From Paenibacillus lemnae (GTDB lineage Bacteria; Bacillota; Bacilli; Paenibacillales; Paenibacillaceae), in the NCBI RefSeq assembly GCF_012933385.1, contig NZ_JABBPN010000018.1, positions 27,688 to 91,687 on the forward strand: 64,000 nt of DNA, read 5' to 3'. Within the stretch, counting starts at the first letter, position 1; each line of letters starts with the position of its first letter. Positions 39,399-47,777 of this stretch are shown one piece after another. The position numbers and the translations under genes are program-made. The notes under the pieces are model-generated. The model was not told the DNA's origin and did no database searches. It saw only the letters and a list, made by a program, of their open reading frames with translations.

Positions 39399-40624
39399 TG
39401 CTTTTCTTTGCGTGAAGTAAACAGTGAATCGAATTTATCAGCTGCAGCTTGATCCGCAGATCGGAGGGAATGGCCATAGATGTTCATGGTAGTTGTGATA
39501 TTGCCGTGACCTAGTCGTTCTGAAATGATCTTAGCATGAACACCCTGGTTAATAAGCAGCGTCGCTGAAGTGTGGCGTAGATCATGAAAGCGAATATAGC
39601 GCATTCCATTCTTCTTAATGAACTGTCTGAACCACAGATACGGGCGTTCATGGTGAAATGGTGTCCCATCTGCATGAGAGAAAATAAAGTTCCACTCCCG
39701 GCCTTCCCGATCCTTACCGTTCCATGCATCCTTTAGCTTATCACGCTCTTTGATCCTGTGGGCGTAGTATTCGCGCAGCTCCTCCAGCACTGAGCCTGGG
39801 AGAGAGACTTTCCGCTTTGAATTCCTAGTCTTAGGTTCCTTCACAATGATTTCGCCTTTAAGGGCTTGTACAAGCGTTTGAGACACGTCTAGAACGCCTG
39901 TCTTCCAGTCAATGTGCTTCCACTCTAAGCCCAGGAGCTCACCGCGCCGCATTCCCGTTGTCAGTGCAAGAGTGATCATCATACGCCAGTGAAAAGGCTC
40001 TTTCTCAAGCGCCTGGAGGAGCTGAGAGACTTCTTGTTCATCATAGGGGATGATTTCTTTACTGATTACCTTGGGCTTCTTCACATCCTTTACAGGATTG
40101 TTCTTGATGATCTTCCACTCAACAGCTCGCGAAAAGATGTTCTTCAGCAGCCGGTGATTGATCTCTATAGTAGCAGAAGCAAGGCCGCCGCTCTTATTGT
40201 CCCCTCTGCCGCCATCTTGTCCTAAGCTCTCCAGGAAGTCCACAATGTGCAGCGGCTTAATATCTTCAAGTTTCATATGTCCAAAGGTCGGTACGATCCG
40301 TTTCTTCAGGTGAGATTCATAAGCGATTCGAGTTTTATGCTCCAGCTGCTTAATTGAATACTTTGACCGCCATTCTACGATGAAGGCATCAAATGTCATC
40401 TTCTGTGGAGTGATATACTCACCGGCTAAAACCTCCTGCCGGAACTTTGAATATTCGTCCTCTAAATAGTTCTGCAGCTTCTTAATGGTCTTCAGCAGTG
40501 CTTCATCCGTGATTGTGATGGTCTTTGTTTTCCTCCCATACTTCCCTCCAGGTCCTTTACCTGTGTACACAGTAAAGAACCATGAGTTATCACCGCGCTT
40601 TTGGATGTTCGGCATTCTGTTCAC
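39377..40624 (-). CDS. int: Tyrosine recombinase (phage/ICE integrase)
   Basis: 415 residues. The N-terminal AP2-like arm-binding part (RGDNSWFFTVYTGKGPGGKYGRKTKTITI) is followed by a SAM-like core domain (~75-175) and the catalytic domain with Arg226 (TTGMRRGELLGLEW), His347-x-x-Arg350 (FHDLRHTSATLL), His373 (LGHGNITTT) and the nucleophile Tyr383 (NIYGHS). All active-site residues are intact. It overlaps the upstream small gene by 4 bases. Confidence 0.96.
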   Translation of the reverse strand: MNRMPNIQKRGDNSWFFTVYTGKGPGGKYGRKTKTITITDEALLKTIKKLQNYLEDEYSKFRQEVLAGEYITPQKMTFDAFIVEWRSKYSIKQLEHKTRIAYESHLKKRIVPTFGHMKLEDIKPLHIVDFLESLGQDGGRGDNKSGGLASATIEINHRLLKNIFSRAVEWKIIKNNPVKDVKKPKVISKEIIPYDEQEVSQLLQALEKEPFHWRMMITLALTTGMRRGELLGLEWKHIDWKTGVLDVSQTLVQALKGEIIVKEPKTRNSKRKVSLPGSVLEELREYYAHRIKERDKLKDAWNGKDREGREWNFIFSHADGTPFHHERPYLWFRQFIKKNGMRYIRFHDLRHTSATLLINQGVHAKIISERLGHGNITTTMNIYGHSLRSADQAAADKFDSLFTSRKEKQEKKTLG

Positions 40625-40803
40625 CCCTTTCGATTATTGAGCTTGTCCGGAATGACCCTTAAGGAATCGTCGTCCACTGTTTCGGGATCTTGGACAGGCT
40701 CAGGTATTTTGTACGTTCCGTTCTTGATCGCTCGAAGCAGCGCAGTTGCAATGAGGTCATGAATAAAGTCCTGTGTTTCCTGAGGGAATTGATTGATGTG
40801 CAT
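40621..40803 (-). CDS. Small protein upstream of integrase
   Basis: 60 residues (HINQFPQETQDFIHDLIATALLRAIKNGTYKIPEP...), no recognised domain. ATG 40803 has GGGAG 9 bases upstream; a TTG six bases further up is also in frame but too close to the ribosome site. Its stop overlaps the integrase start (ATGA), so the two are cotranslated. It could be a directionality factor by position, but it has no visible helix-turn-helix. One arm of the 72-bp inverted repeat is its 5' leader. Confidence 0.7.
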   Translation of the reverse strand: MHINQFPQETQDFIHDLIATALLRAIKNGTYKIPEPVQDPETVDDDSLRVIPDKLNNRKG

Positions 40804-40823
40804 ACGCAATGTCTCCCTTTTAA

Positions 40824-40895
40824 TTTTTAATTTATACCTACGTATTTAACGTTTTTACGGATTAAGTACCTGAAACCCTTGGTGCGTAAGGGTTT
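40824..40895. repeat. Left arm of a perfect 72-bp inverted repeat
   Basis: Identical, base for base, to the reverse complement of 44589-44660. The inner end holds a hairpin, AAACCCTT...AAGGGTTT; the outer end holds TACGTAGGTATAAATT reading toward the flanking gene. Weaker similarity continues about 20 bases inward (GCT-TTTTCAC). Three TACGTATT motifs lie at 40835-40945. Confidence 0.95.
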
Positions 40896-40940
40896 AACCT
40901 GCTTTTTCACCTACGTATTTTGGTCGTATTAATGTACGTA

Positions 40941-41663
40941 TTAATCAAACGATTGTTCATTAGGAAGCAAGAGTTCAATCATGTTTAGTATTCTATTTTT
41001 TTCTTCCTTGGATAATTTGCGTCCTTTATATGATAATCCAGGTCTTTTAAGCACAGTAGAAAGTTCATTGTCCATCAAGTCGAGTAACGTATCATCCTCG
41101 TTCTCGTTGGTGATTAAATTTTCTAAATATTCTAATGCGGTTGAGTATGCTTTCCAACGTTGTCTGTCGTTAAGTGATTTTTCGAGGTAGTCCTCCTCTC
41201 TGAGAAGCTTTAACCTCTCTTTGAAAAAACTTTCGGCAGAATCAAGAAACAAACTTGGACTTAGCTTCAGGTCTTGCGATGCTAAAACTTTTTCGAAATC
41301 GGATGCTAAATCTTGTGGAAATTCATCATTAACAAACAACTTTTCCTTTATCAATTCGATCGTATATAACAACCCTTTGTAAGAAATAGCATTCATTACT
41401 TCTGGCATTTTTCTTAGCGATCTGTTATTTGATTGATCGCCAACGGGAGAGTGCCCGGCTTTATGAAGTAAATCCATATATGAAATGTTAAGCGGATCGG
41501 CTAGTTTTTTCAGAATGTCAGGCGAAGGAATTCCCCGTTCACCACGTTCTAATTGTGAAATATATGAATGCGATACACCTGATAATGAATCTAGTTTTCT
41601 CATGGTCAAATTAGCATTTTTGCGTAATTCGCGTAGGTATGATCCGAATTCTTTTGCTTCCAC
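40941..41663 (-). CDS. XRE-family repressor (phage cI type, no protease domain)
   Basis: 240 residues. The HTH is at about 8-65 (YLRELRKNANLTMRKLDSLSGVSHSYISQLERGERGIPSPDILKKLA). The rest is helical and lacks the S24 self-cleavage domain, so relief of repression must come from another protein (for example an antirepressor or a helper-phage protein, inference). It starts at GTG 41663 with GGAG 8 bases upstream and is divergent from the rightward genes. Confidence 0.9.
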   Translation of the reverse strand: MEAKEFGSYLRELRKNANLTMRKLDSLSGVSHSYISQLERGERGIPSPDILKKLADPLNISYMDLLHKAGHSPVGDQSNNRSLRKMPEVMNAISYKGLLYTIELIKEKLFVNDEFPQDLASDFEKVLASQDLKLSPSLFLDSAESFFKERLKLLREEDYLEKSLNDRQRWKAYSTALEYLENLITNENEDDTLLDLMDNELSTVLKRPGLSYKGRKLSKEEKNRILNMIELLLPNEQSFD

Positions 41664-41699
41664 TTGTAACCACTCCTTTTTACAATATTATTAGCACAA

Positions 41700-41763
41700 A
41701 AGTACACAAAAATACAGTTTATTTTATAAAAAGGTTGCAAATGAGTGTACACAATGATATTAT
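41700..41763 (+). promoter_or_regulatory. Rightward early promoter and operators
   Basis: TTGCAA (41735-41740), 17 bp, TATTAT (41758-41763). The palindrome GTGTACAC (41745-41752) sits in the spacer and a related AGTACACAAA lies at 41701, toward the repressor gene; both are candidate repressor sites. GGGGGTGAGG serves the first rightward gene. Confidence 0.65.
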
Positions 41764-41815
41764 CTGGTTACAAAAGAAAACACACAAATGTAAACAAAGG
41801 GGGTGAGGCTAAACT

Positions 41816-42067
41816 ATGAACAGAAAAACCATAGGCGATCTACTGGGAAAGATCCAAGTAACAACCTATAAAATCAACCAAATGTTAAATCGCACGGCTT
41901 TCGTTACATTGAGTAATTGCAGAGACTTAGTAGATTTAGAAGTTCGTATTGTGGAAGATCAAAGGGAAATCTATTTCAAAGCTGTGCAGGTGATCGTAAC
42001 TAAAGAAACTGCATTCGAGTTGAGGAAAATTCTGAAGCAACTTAAACAACTCACAACAATTAAATGA
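41816..42067 (+). CDS. Hypothetical protein, first rightward gene
   Basis: 83 residues (MNRKTIGDLLGKIQVTTYKINQMLN...TKETAFELRKILKQLKQLTTIK), no recognised family; predicted short strand-helix protein. Good ribosome site (AGGGGGTGAGG) and position directly behind the repressor-controlled promoter support expression. Confidence 0.7.
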   Translation: MNRKTIGDLLGKIQVTTYKINQMLNRTAFVTLSNCRDLVDLEVRIVEDQREIYFKAVQVIVTKETAFELRKILKQLKQLTTIK

Positions 42068-42082
42068 AAAGGCGGTGGTTAA

Positions 42083-42268
42083 ATGCAAAAAATCACATTA
42101 ACGGTTACTGAAGCTGCTGAACTGATCGGCGTGTCTCAAACCACAATCTATACGATGGCCAGAGAAGGGCAAATCCCTCACGCAAGAGTTCGAGGGCGGA
42201 TTCTGTTCCATCGGGAAGTAATTGAGTCCTGGCTGCGCGGTGGGTTCCAAGAAACACAACAGGCATAG
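42083..42268 (+). CDS. Excisionase-family HTH protein
   Basis: 61-residue MerR-like helix-turn-helix of the excisionase class: LTVTEAAELIGVSQTTIYTMAREGQIPHARVRGRILFHREVIESWL. It could be the recombination directionality factor (Xis) or a regulator of the replication gene that follows 13 bases later. Confidence 0.88.
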   Translation: MQKITLTVTEAAELIGVSQTTIYTMAREGQIPHARVRGRILFHREVIESWLRGGFQETQQA

Positions 42269-42281
42269 GCGGTGAATGAGC

Positions 42282-44540
42282 ATGAATGTCGATAAGATAC
42301 CAGCGGAGCTGAAGCAAAGGAAACAATGGATCGTCTGGAAGCTCGAGAAACGTACCGGATCGGCAAAACCTACAAAGGTCCCGTATACCGTAGACGGTGA
42401 ACGTGCTTCTTCAATGAACCCGGATCACTGGACAAGCTTCGAAAGCGCACTGGCAGCGTATGAGAGCAACAAAAAGGTACTCTCTGGCATCGGGTATGTT
42501 TTTTCTGATTCGGATCCGTACACAGGAATTGATATTGATGATTGCATCGTTAAGGGGAAGGTACAGGAAGATATTAAAGAAGTAGTGATCATGTTGAATA
42601 GCTACACAGAACGCAGCCAGAGCGAGAAGGGGCTCCATGTGATTGTGAAAGGGAGAATACCGGGGCCGAAGAATCGAACAGGCAAATTTGAAATGTATGA
42701 ACAGGGCCGATTTTTTGTAGTCACCGGCGATCATGTGCTCAAGACTCCAGAAACGATTGAGGAACGCCAGAGTGAATTAACCTTGCTGTATGATCTCTTA
42801 TTTGTAGATGAAAAGCCGCGCCTAAATCATAATGTGCCCACTTCCATAACCTTGAATGATCAAGAAGTTATAAAAGCAGCTGAGGAAGGGGGAGATGGCG
42901 AGAAGTTTAAGCGGCTTTATTCCGGGGACTTGAGATCATATCCAAGTCAAAGTGAAGCCGAAATGGCCCTATGTAATATATTCGCACTCTACACAAAGGA
43001 TCGTGAGCAGATCGATCGACTATTTAGAAGTAGCGGTATGATGCGTGAAAAATGGGAGCGCGAGGATTACCGGGAACGAACCATAAGCAATGCTCTCGTG
43101 AGGGTTGCTGAGCAATACCAAGGCAAAAAAAATACGCCAAAAGGCGTACATTCATCAGCTAACAACAGTTTATCACAACTAAATGAAGTTGACGAGTCCG
43201 AATATGAGTTCGGTTTTGAAACAGTTGCGGAATGGGATGTAAGGCTGAGTGAGTTAGCGTTGCACGGTCTTGCCGGTGATGTGGTCAGGCTAATTGAACC
43301 TCATACTGAAGCCGATCCTGCAGCACTTCTAATAAACTTCTTAACGATGTTTGGAAACATGATAGGTACAGAACCGCATTTTGTGGTGTCAGGTGGCGAG
43401 CATAGAATGAAACTGTTTTCCGTACTTGTGGGAGCCACGTTCAGAGGGAAGAAAGGAACCTCGCTTGATCCAGTCCTAAAATTAATGAGTGCAGCTGATG
43501 CGGAGTTTAATTCTCGAAAAAAGTCTGGCTTATCGAGCGGTGAAGGCGTTATAACGGCAGTTCGAGATGAAATGATTGAACAACAACCTATATATGAAGG
43601 AAGCGGAAAGGATAAGCGACATACCGGTGAGTATGAGGACGTCATCACAGATGTGGGTGTCCAGGACAAGCGGCTGCTGATCGTAGAGAGTGAATTCGGC
43701 TCAGTATTGAACGTTTTACGCCGAGAAGGAAATACACTTTCGGCCGTTATCAGAAATGCTTGGGACGGAAGCGGTGATATAAGAACGCTCACCAGGAACC
43801 CGTTGAAAGCCACTAACACGCACATATCCGTTCTAGGACACATAACGCCGGAAGAGCTGAGAAAGCTTCTAACAGGTAACGAGATCCACAACGGCTTTGT
43901 AAACCGGTTTCTATGGCTTTATGTCCAGCAGTCTAAGTCACTGCCCAGCGGCGGCGAATTTCATAAAGTTGATGTCGGGCCGACGGTCGAACGGATCAAG
44001 GAAGTATTGGAATTTGCCATGAACGGAATGCCCAGGGATGAACAAGGCAAACAAATTCCTATGGAGCGTGATGCCGCAGCTGCTGAGCTATGGGAGAGAA
44101 TCTATGAACCTATACAAAAGGATGCAGGAGGAATAATAGGATCAGCTACAAGCCGGGTTATCCCATATCTGATGCGACTAGCTTGCATTTATGCCTTATT
44201 GGATTTGTCTCATACAGTGAGGGTCGAACATTTAAGGGCAGCGTTAGCATTGTGGCAGTACTGTTATAAATCCGTAGTGTTCATCTTTGGAGAACAGAAC
44301 GTTCAAGACGATCCTATCATCCACAGAATCATAGAAGAACTGAAAAAGAACCAAGAAGGTCTAAGTGCTACAGATATTTTCAAAGGGATATTTCAGAACA
44401 ATGTTTCTTCTAAAGACATTCAGGCAGCAGTTAAAAAACTGACAGATAACGGCCTGGTTACAGTCGAAAAAGAAAGTAGCGGAAGAGGTAGGCCGCGACA
44501 AAGAATCAGGTTAAACGCCTCAGAAAAGGTGCCAGGTTAA
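42282..44540 (+). CDS. PrimPol-like / DUF3987 replication protein
   Basis: About 752 residues. The N-terminal part (1-180) looks like an archaeo-eukaryotic primase-polymerase domain of phage/plasmid type: KQWIVWKLE...PTKVPYTVDG, the acidic pair in GIDIDDC (Asp84, Asp86), and SEKGLHVIVKG (His119). A linker with a PriCT-like segment follows (SEAEMALCNIFALYTKDREQIDRLFRSSGMMREKWER), then a DUF3987 domain (~330-690) often found in mobile-element replication proteins, and a winged-helix tail. ATG 42282 has AGGCGG 9 bases upstream. It implies autonomous replication of the excised element. Confidence 0.85.
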   Translation: MNVDKIPAELKQRKQWIVWKLEKRTGSAKPTKVPYTVDGERASSMNPDHWTSFESALAAYESNKKVLSGIGYVFSDSDPYTGIDIDDCIVKGKVQEDIKEVVIMLNSYTERSQSEKGLHVIVKGRIPGPKNRTGKFEMYEQGRFFVVTGDHVLKTPETIEERQSELTLLYDLLFVDEKPRLNHNVPTSITLNDQEVIKAAEEGGDGEKFKRLYSGDLRSYPSQSEAEMALCNIFALYTKDREQIDRLFRSSGMMREKWEREDYRERTISNALVRVAEQYQGKKNTPKGVHSSANNSLSQLNEVDESEYEFGFETVAEWDVRLSELALHGLAGDVVRLIEPHTEADPAALLINFLTMFGNMIGTEPHFVVSGGEHRMKLFSVLVGATFRGKKGTSLDPVLKLMSAADAEFNSRKKSGLSSGEGVITAVRDEMIEQQPIYEGSGKDKRHTGEYEDVITDVGVQDKRLLIVESEFGSVLNVLRREGNTLSAVIRNAWDGSGDIRTLTRNPLKATNTHISVLGHITPEELRKLLTGNEIHNGFVNRFLWLYVQQSKSLPSGGEFHKVDVGPTVERIKEVLEFAMNGMPRDEQGKQIPMERDAAAAELWERIYEPIQKDAGGIIGSATSRVIPYLMRLACIYALLDLSHTVRVEHLRAALALWQYCYKSVVFIFGEQNVQDDPIIHRIIEELKKNQEGLSATDIFKGIFQNNVSSKDIQAAVKKLTDNGLVTVEKESSGRGRPRQRIRLNASEKVPG

Positions 44541-44588
44541 TTAATCCGTAATTAATTCATCATTAATAAGTGATGTGAAAATAGCTTC

Positions 44589-44660
44589 AAACCCTTACGC
44601 ACCAAGGGTTTCAGGTACTTAATCCGTAAAAACGTTAAATACGTAGGTATAAATTAAAAA
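44589..44660. repeat. Right arm of the perfect 72-bp inverted repeat
   Basis: Reverse complement of 40824-40895 without a mismatch. It is the leader of the gene at 44683, just as the left arm is the leader of the gene at 40803, so the same control sequence points outward from both sides of the repressor/replication module. Confidence 0.95.
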
Positions 44661-44682
44661 GTACTTGAAAGTGGTGAGATTC

Positions 44683-44979
44683 ATGCCTACTGCTGATGAA
44701 CTGATCTATGAAGCTGAGATTGAAAAGATGGACAAGAGGGCGAGGGCGGCAGGGTTCCTCACTCTGTGTCCAGGCGAAGTGTATACCTGTCAATTACACC
44801 GGACCACACATGTGTTCATCATGCTTGTGGGTGAGAAGTGGAGTGCGTGGCGTGAGACATGGAAAGAAGGCAAACGGCACTCGAATGCTCAGAAGACTAT
44901 AGTCGAGAACGTCCCATTTGAAATAGCGATACAGAAGGCTAAAGGTTACTCACAATTTATTTCAAAGAAAAGAGGATGA
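44683..44979 (+). CDS. Hypothetical protein
   Basis: 98 residues, no recognised family (PTADELIYEAEIEKMDKRARAAGF...KWSAWRETWKEGKRHSNAQKTI). The start at ATG 44683 is uncertain: TTG 44665 and GTG 44671/44674 are in the same frame. It ends in a 4-base overlap region with the next open frame, so it belongs to the rightward operon. Confidence 0.65.
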   Translation: MPTADELIYEAEIEKMDKRARAAGFLTLCPGEVYTCQLHRTTHVFIMLVGEKWSAWRETWKEGKRHSNAQKTIVENVPFEIAIQKAKGYSQFISKKRG

Positions 44980-44984
44980 TTCAT

Positions 44985-45377
44985 ATGTTCGAAAACAAAG
45001 ATTGCTCGCTGGGTTCTAATTCTGGATATTGGAATACGCTTAATGGTCTGAAAGAGCAGCGCAAACTGGATCCGTTGGTTTTTGGGGAAGTAGCATACGA
45101 AGCCGGCATGAAGTTCGTTGTTAAGGAAATGGCCAGATCAAGACATATGAGCGATCCGGAAATCAAGGATTTCGAATGGAGAGGTGATGACATAACGCAA
45201 GCCAGAGAGAAAACCAAGACGCTTATGCAGCAGCTGAAGGAAGTCCTCAGCGAAGAACATTACAGGCTTGTGCTGGAACTGGATGATGCGCTGTCTTTGG
45301 AAATGAATTATAGCCAGGAGCTGCAGTACGCCAACGGCTTTTGGGATGGCTACAGATACGTGCGGCTCTTAGAGTAG
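44985..45377 (+). CDS. Hypothetical protein
   Basis: 130 residues (MFENKDCSLGSNSGYWNTLNGLKEQRKLDPLVFGEVAYEAGMKFV...), helical, ends in NGFWDGYRYVRLLE. No known family. ATG 44985 has AGAGGA 8 bases upstream; ATG 44976 is in frame but touches that site. Confidence 0.65.
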   Translation: MFENKDCSLGSNSGYWNTLNGLKEQRKLDPLVFGEVAYEAGMKFVVKEMARSRHMSDPEIKDFEWRGDDITQAREKTKTLMQQLKEVLSEEHYRLVLELDDALSLEMNYSQELQYANGFWDGYRYVRLLE

Positions 45378-45389
45378 GAGGGCATTCTT

Positions 45390-45647
45390 GTGAGCAAGGA
45401 ATTGAGAACCTTTGAGATACGGTTTCAGAACAACGTGGTCACGATCAGCACAGACCGATCAAGACTCGGCACACTGGAAGCTTTGGTCACTATCATATTC
45501 CATGAGTTTCACCGGAAGAGTCCGGAAGAGTTTGATGGCTTTATGATGCGTATGAATCTGCTGCATGAGTTCACGAAACAACGGAAGGAACACATTGATG
45601 GAGAACCGCTAAATGACAATGCGTTCTGGAGATCCGCTGATAAGTGA
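45390..45647 (+). CDS. Hypothetical protein
   Basis: 85 residues with a GTG start (SKELRTFEIRFQNNVVTISTDRSRLGTLEALVTIIFHEFHRKSPEEF). No recognised domain. It lies 12 bases behind the previous gene with TAGGAGGG in the gap. Confidence 0.65.
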   Translation: MSKELRTFEIRFQNNVVTISTDRSRLGTLEALVTIIFHEFHRKSPEEFDGFMMRMNLLHEFTKQRKEHIDGEPLNDNAFWRSADK

Positions 45648-45693
45648 GAAGAAGGCTACAAACCATTAGGCATTTGAAGGAGGTGATGACTAT

Positions 45694-46014
45694 ATGAGTG
45701 AGTACGATTTCAATAACGAGCGAGAGAGGAAACGTTTTTATGGTAGCGCCAGTTGGTTGAGACTCAGGCAGGAAGTCCTGAAGAGAGACCACAACGAATG
45801 CATTGAGTGTGCGAAGGAAGGGAAGGTAACGACCAGAGAAGCAGCTGTATTGGAGATTGACCATATCCAAGAGATAAAAGACAGGCCTGATCTCGCGCTA
45901 GATATTGATAATCTGCGCACTCTTTGTAAGTACCATCACAATGTGCGGCATGATCGGTTCGATGGGAGAGTGCAGCAGGAGAAAGTGCGCAGATGGGATG
46001 ACGAACAGTGGTGA
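45694..46014 (+). CDS. HNH endonuclease
   Basis: 106 residues. The HNH/zinc pattern is clear: CIECAKEGKV...AVLEIDHIQEIKDRP...DNLRTLCKYHHNVRH, with Cys pairs and the DH...N...H core. In tailed phages such an HNH protein sits next to the terminase genes and is needed for packaging-related cleavage; here it precedes a small terminase. AAGGAGGTG precedes the ATG. Confidence 0.93.
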   Translation: MSEYDFNNERERKRFYGSASWLRLRQEVLKRDHNECIECAKEGKVTTREAAVLEIDHIQEIKDRPDLALDIDNLRTLCKYHHNVRHDRFDGRVQQEKVRRWDDEQW

Positions 46015-46121
46015 TGATGCCCCCGGCCTGAATCTTTTCAGGCTCATACTTTTCATTCTGGACCGGTGGGGAGTCGATTCCGTAGATTTATCGCGCGCGC
46101 GTGAGGGGGGGTAGGGGTGAA

Positions 46122-46433
46122 ATGGATGAAAAGAAGCTCAAAGCGATCAAGGACGAGCTTCTAAAGCTGATCGATAAAAAGAGCAGTGTCCAGGTGGAGA
46201 AAGTGGATCGATATATTAACCTGGTCCGCAGCTATTACCTGCTGGATGCAGCGATCGAGGAACACGGTGTCATGATCACAACGGAGAACGGGGCACAGCG
46301 ATTCACAAAGCCAAACCCTGCCATTGCTGAGAAGAACAAGGTTAACAGCTCATTGATTGCTCTTGGTAAAGATTTAGGTCTAGACACACTTGTCGAGAGA
46401 GGTTCCAGGTCAACCATAAGCGACTTGATTTAG
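46122..46433 (+). CDS. P27-family phage terminase small subunit
   Basis: 103 residues (MDEKKLKAIKDELLKLIDKKSSVQVEKVDRYINLVRSYYLLDAAIEEHG...KPNPAIAEKNKVNSSLIALGKDLGL), the helical pattern of P27-type TerS, DNA-recognising half of the packaging motor. The frame is open to GTG 46101, but ATG 46122 has AGGGGTGA close upstream. No TerL follows: the next gene, 63 bases on, is the ClpP-like protein. A CCTGAA-TCTT-TTCAGG hairpin lies before it (46026-46041). Confidence 0.75.
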   Translation: MDEKKLKAIKDELLKLIDKKSSVQVEKVDRYINLVRSYYLLDAAIEEHGVMITTENGAQRFTKPNPAIAEKNKVNSSLIALGKDLGLDTLVERGSRSTISDLI

Positions 46434-46496
46434 CGTATCGGATACAGACGGGGGAACGTATCCGAAAATACAGATTCGTGGGAAAGAGGGTTAAGC

Positions 46497-47138
46497 ATGA
46501 GGCATTTTACAAGACAGGACTATTTCAAGTCATTTAAAAACCAGTCACACGCCGGGCAGCTGAAGAAGATTAAGAGGAATTTTAAAGCAGAACGGATTGG
46601 AAACGGCACCACATTAATGACGATCTACGGGTTCATTGGAAACTCACAGTGGGAAGATTCCATTTCTGCGGCGGACGTTGATAACGCGTTAAGAGGTGTC
46701 ACTGGCGACATCAACATCAACCTGAACAGCCCGGGTGGCATACCTTTTGAAGGTATATCAATCTATCAGCGGCTCAAAGAGCACAAAGGTAAGGTGACCA
46801 TATACGTAGATGGCTGGGCCTGCGCTGCCGCGTCCGTTATCACTATGGCAGCAGATAAAACGATTATGGGACTTGGCGCCATGATGATGATCCGCGAGGA
46901 GAGCTCGTTAGTGGTGGGGACTAAGTCTGACATGCGAAAAGTAGCTTCCGTATTGGATGAATTAGATGAACGTATCATCGAAATTTACATGACGAAAGCC
47001 AAGGTCAGCCGCGATAAAGTCCGGAGCATGATGGGTGCAGAGGCGTGGCTGAACGTTCAAGAAGCCGTGAACATTGGTTTTGCCAACTCAACGGCTGGCA
47101 GTAATGGCAAGCAAAATAAAGCCTTAAGCATTCTTTAA
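46497..47138 (+). CDS. ClpP-like prohead protease homologue lacking catalytic Ser and His
   Basis: 213 residues of the phage head-maturation ClpP family: TGDININLNSPGGIPFEGISIYQRLKEHKGKVTIYVDGWACAAASVITMAADKTIMGLGAMMMIREES is split here only by eye into blocks 69-136. In active relatives the nucleophile lies in G-x-A-A-S-A-A-S and the base in M-x-I-H; here those positions are Ala110 (GWACAAAS) and Arg133 (MMMIREE). The fold motifs, including NSPGG, are kept. It is probably a structural or regulatory, not a proteolytic, protein; Cys109 next to the lost Ser is the only possible substitute. Confidence 0.85.
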   Translation: MRHFTRQDYFKSFKNQSHAGQLKKIKRNFKAERIGNGTTLMTIYGFIGNSQWEDSISAADVDNALRGVTGDININLNSPGGIPFEGISIYQRLKEHKGKVTIYVDGWACAAASVITMAADKTIMGLGAMMMIREESSLVVGTKSDMRKVASVLDELDERIIEIYMTKAKVSRDKVRSMMGAEAWLNVQEAVNIGFANSTAGSNGKQNKALSIL

Positions 47139-47162
47139 ATAAGATCCGTGGAGGGATAGTAC

Positions 47163-47777
47163 ATGAAAAAAGTAAAGCTGATTGATGCCAATGATTACTG
47201 TGTTGAATCGAGAAAGGCAATTCAAATCGTTCTTGAAAGAGAGCGGACGCTGGGAAAGAAACTCAAGATCAGGGACAGGCTTGAGCTGGTAAGAAAGCAC
47301 AAAAATCATGCCAAGTCCCCCGATGAACTTGAAGCATTGGAAGCACTGGAGAAACAACTGGAGAGAAGGATTCGATTCAAACAAATCAACGAACGGGCTA
47401 TTCCAGAAGAACATAAAGAAAAGGTGTTGCGGAATGCAGCCGTTGAACTCCAGGAAGCGAACAAGATGTCAGATGACTTGAAAGCTCAGATCAGTTCTCG
47501 TTATAAGCACCTGGAGGATGAAGTCATTCCTCTAATCGCAAGCATTGGAGATCTCGAGCGAATCAAGGGGGCCCCGATGCAGGTCAACTTCATCATTGAT
47601 TATGAAATCGGAGAGGATACAGTCTTCAAAGTCGAGAACATCATTCGGCAGCTGGGTCATTCACAGTGTGAAAAACTGGCCAATGATATAAATTTCCACC
47701 TGAGAAAAGCGATCGAGGGCATGAAAAAGCTAGAGCGTACTGCTGGTTCCAAAACGCAAAAGGAAGGTGAAGAATAA
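47163..47777 (+). CDS. Coiled-coil hypothetical protein
   Basis: 204 residues, highly charged and helical (RKAIQIVLERERTLGKKLKIRDRLELVRKHKNHAKSPDELEALEALEKQLERRIRF), possibly a scaffold-like protein given its place after the ClpP-like gene. No recognised family. It ends in a one-base TAATG overlap with the next gene. The ATG is preceded by GTGGAGGG. Confidence 0.65.
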   Translation: MKKVKLIDANDYCVESRKAIQIVLERERTLGKKLKIRDRLELVRKHKNHAKSPDELEALEALEKQLERRIRFKQINERAIPEEHKEKVLRNAAVELQEANKMSDDLKAQISSRYKHLEDEVIPLIASIGDLERIKGAPMQVNFIIDYEIGEDTVFKVENIIRQLGHSQCEKLANDINFHLRKAIEGMKKLERTAGSKTQKEGEE

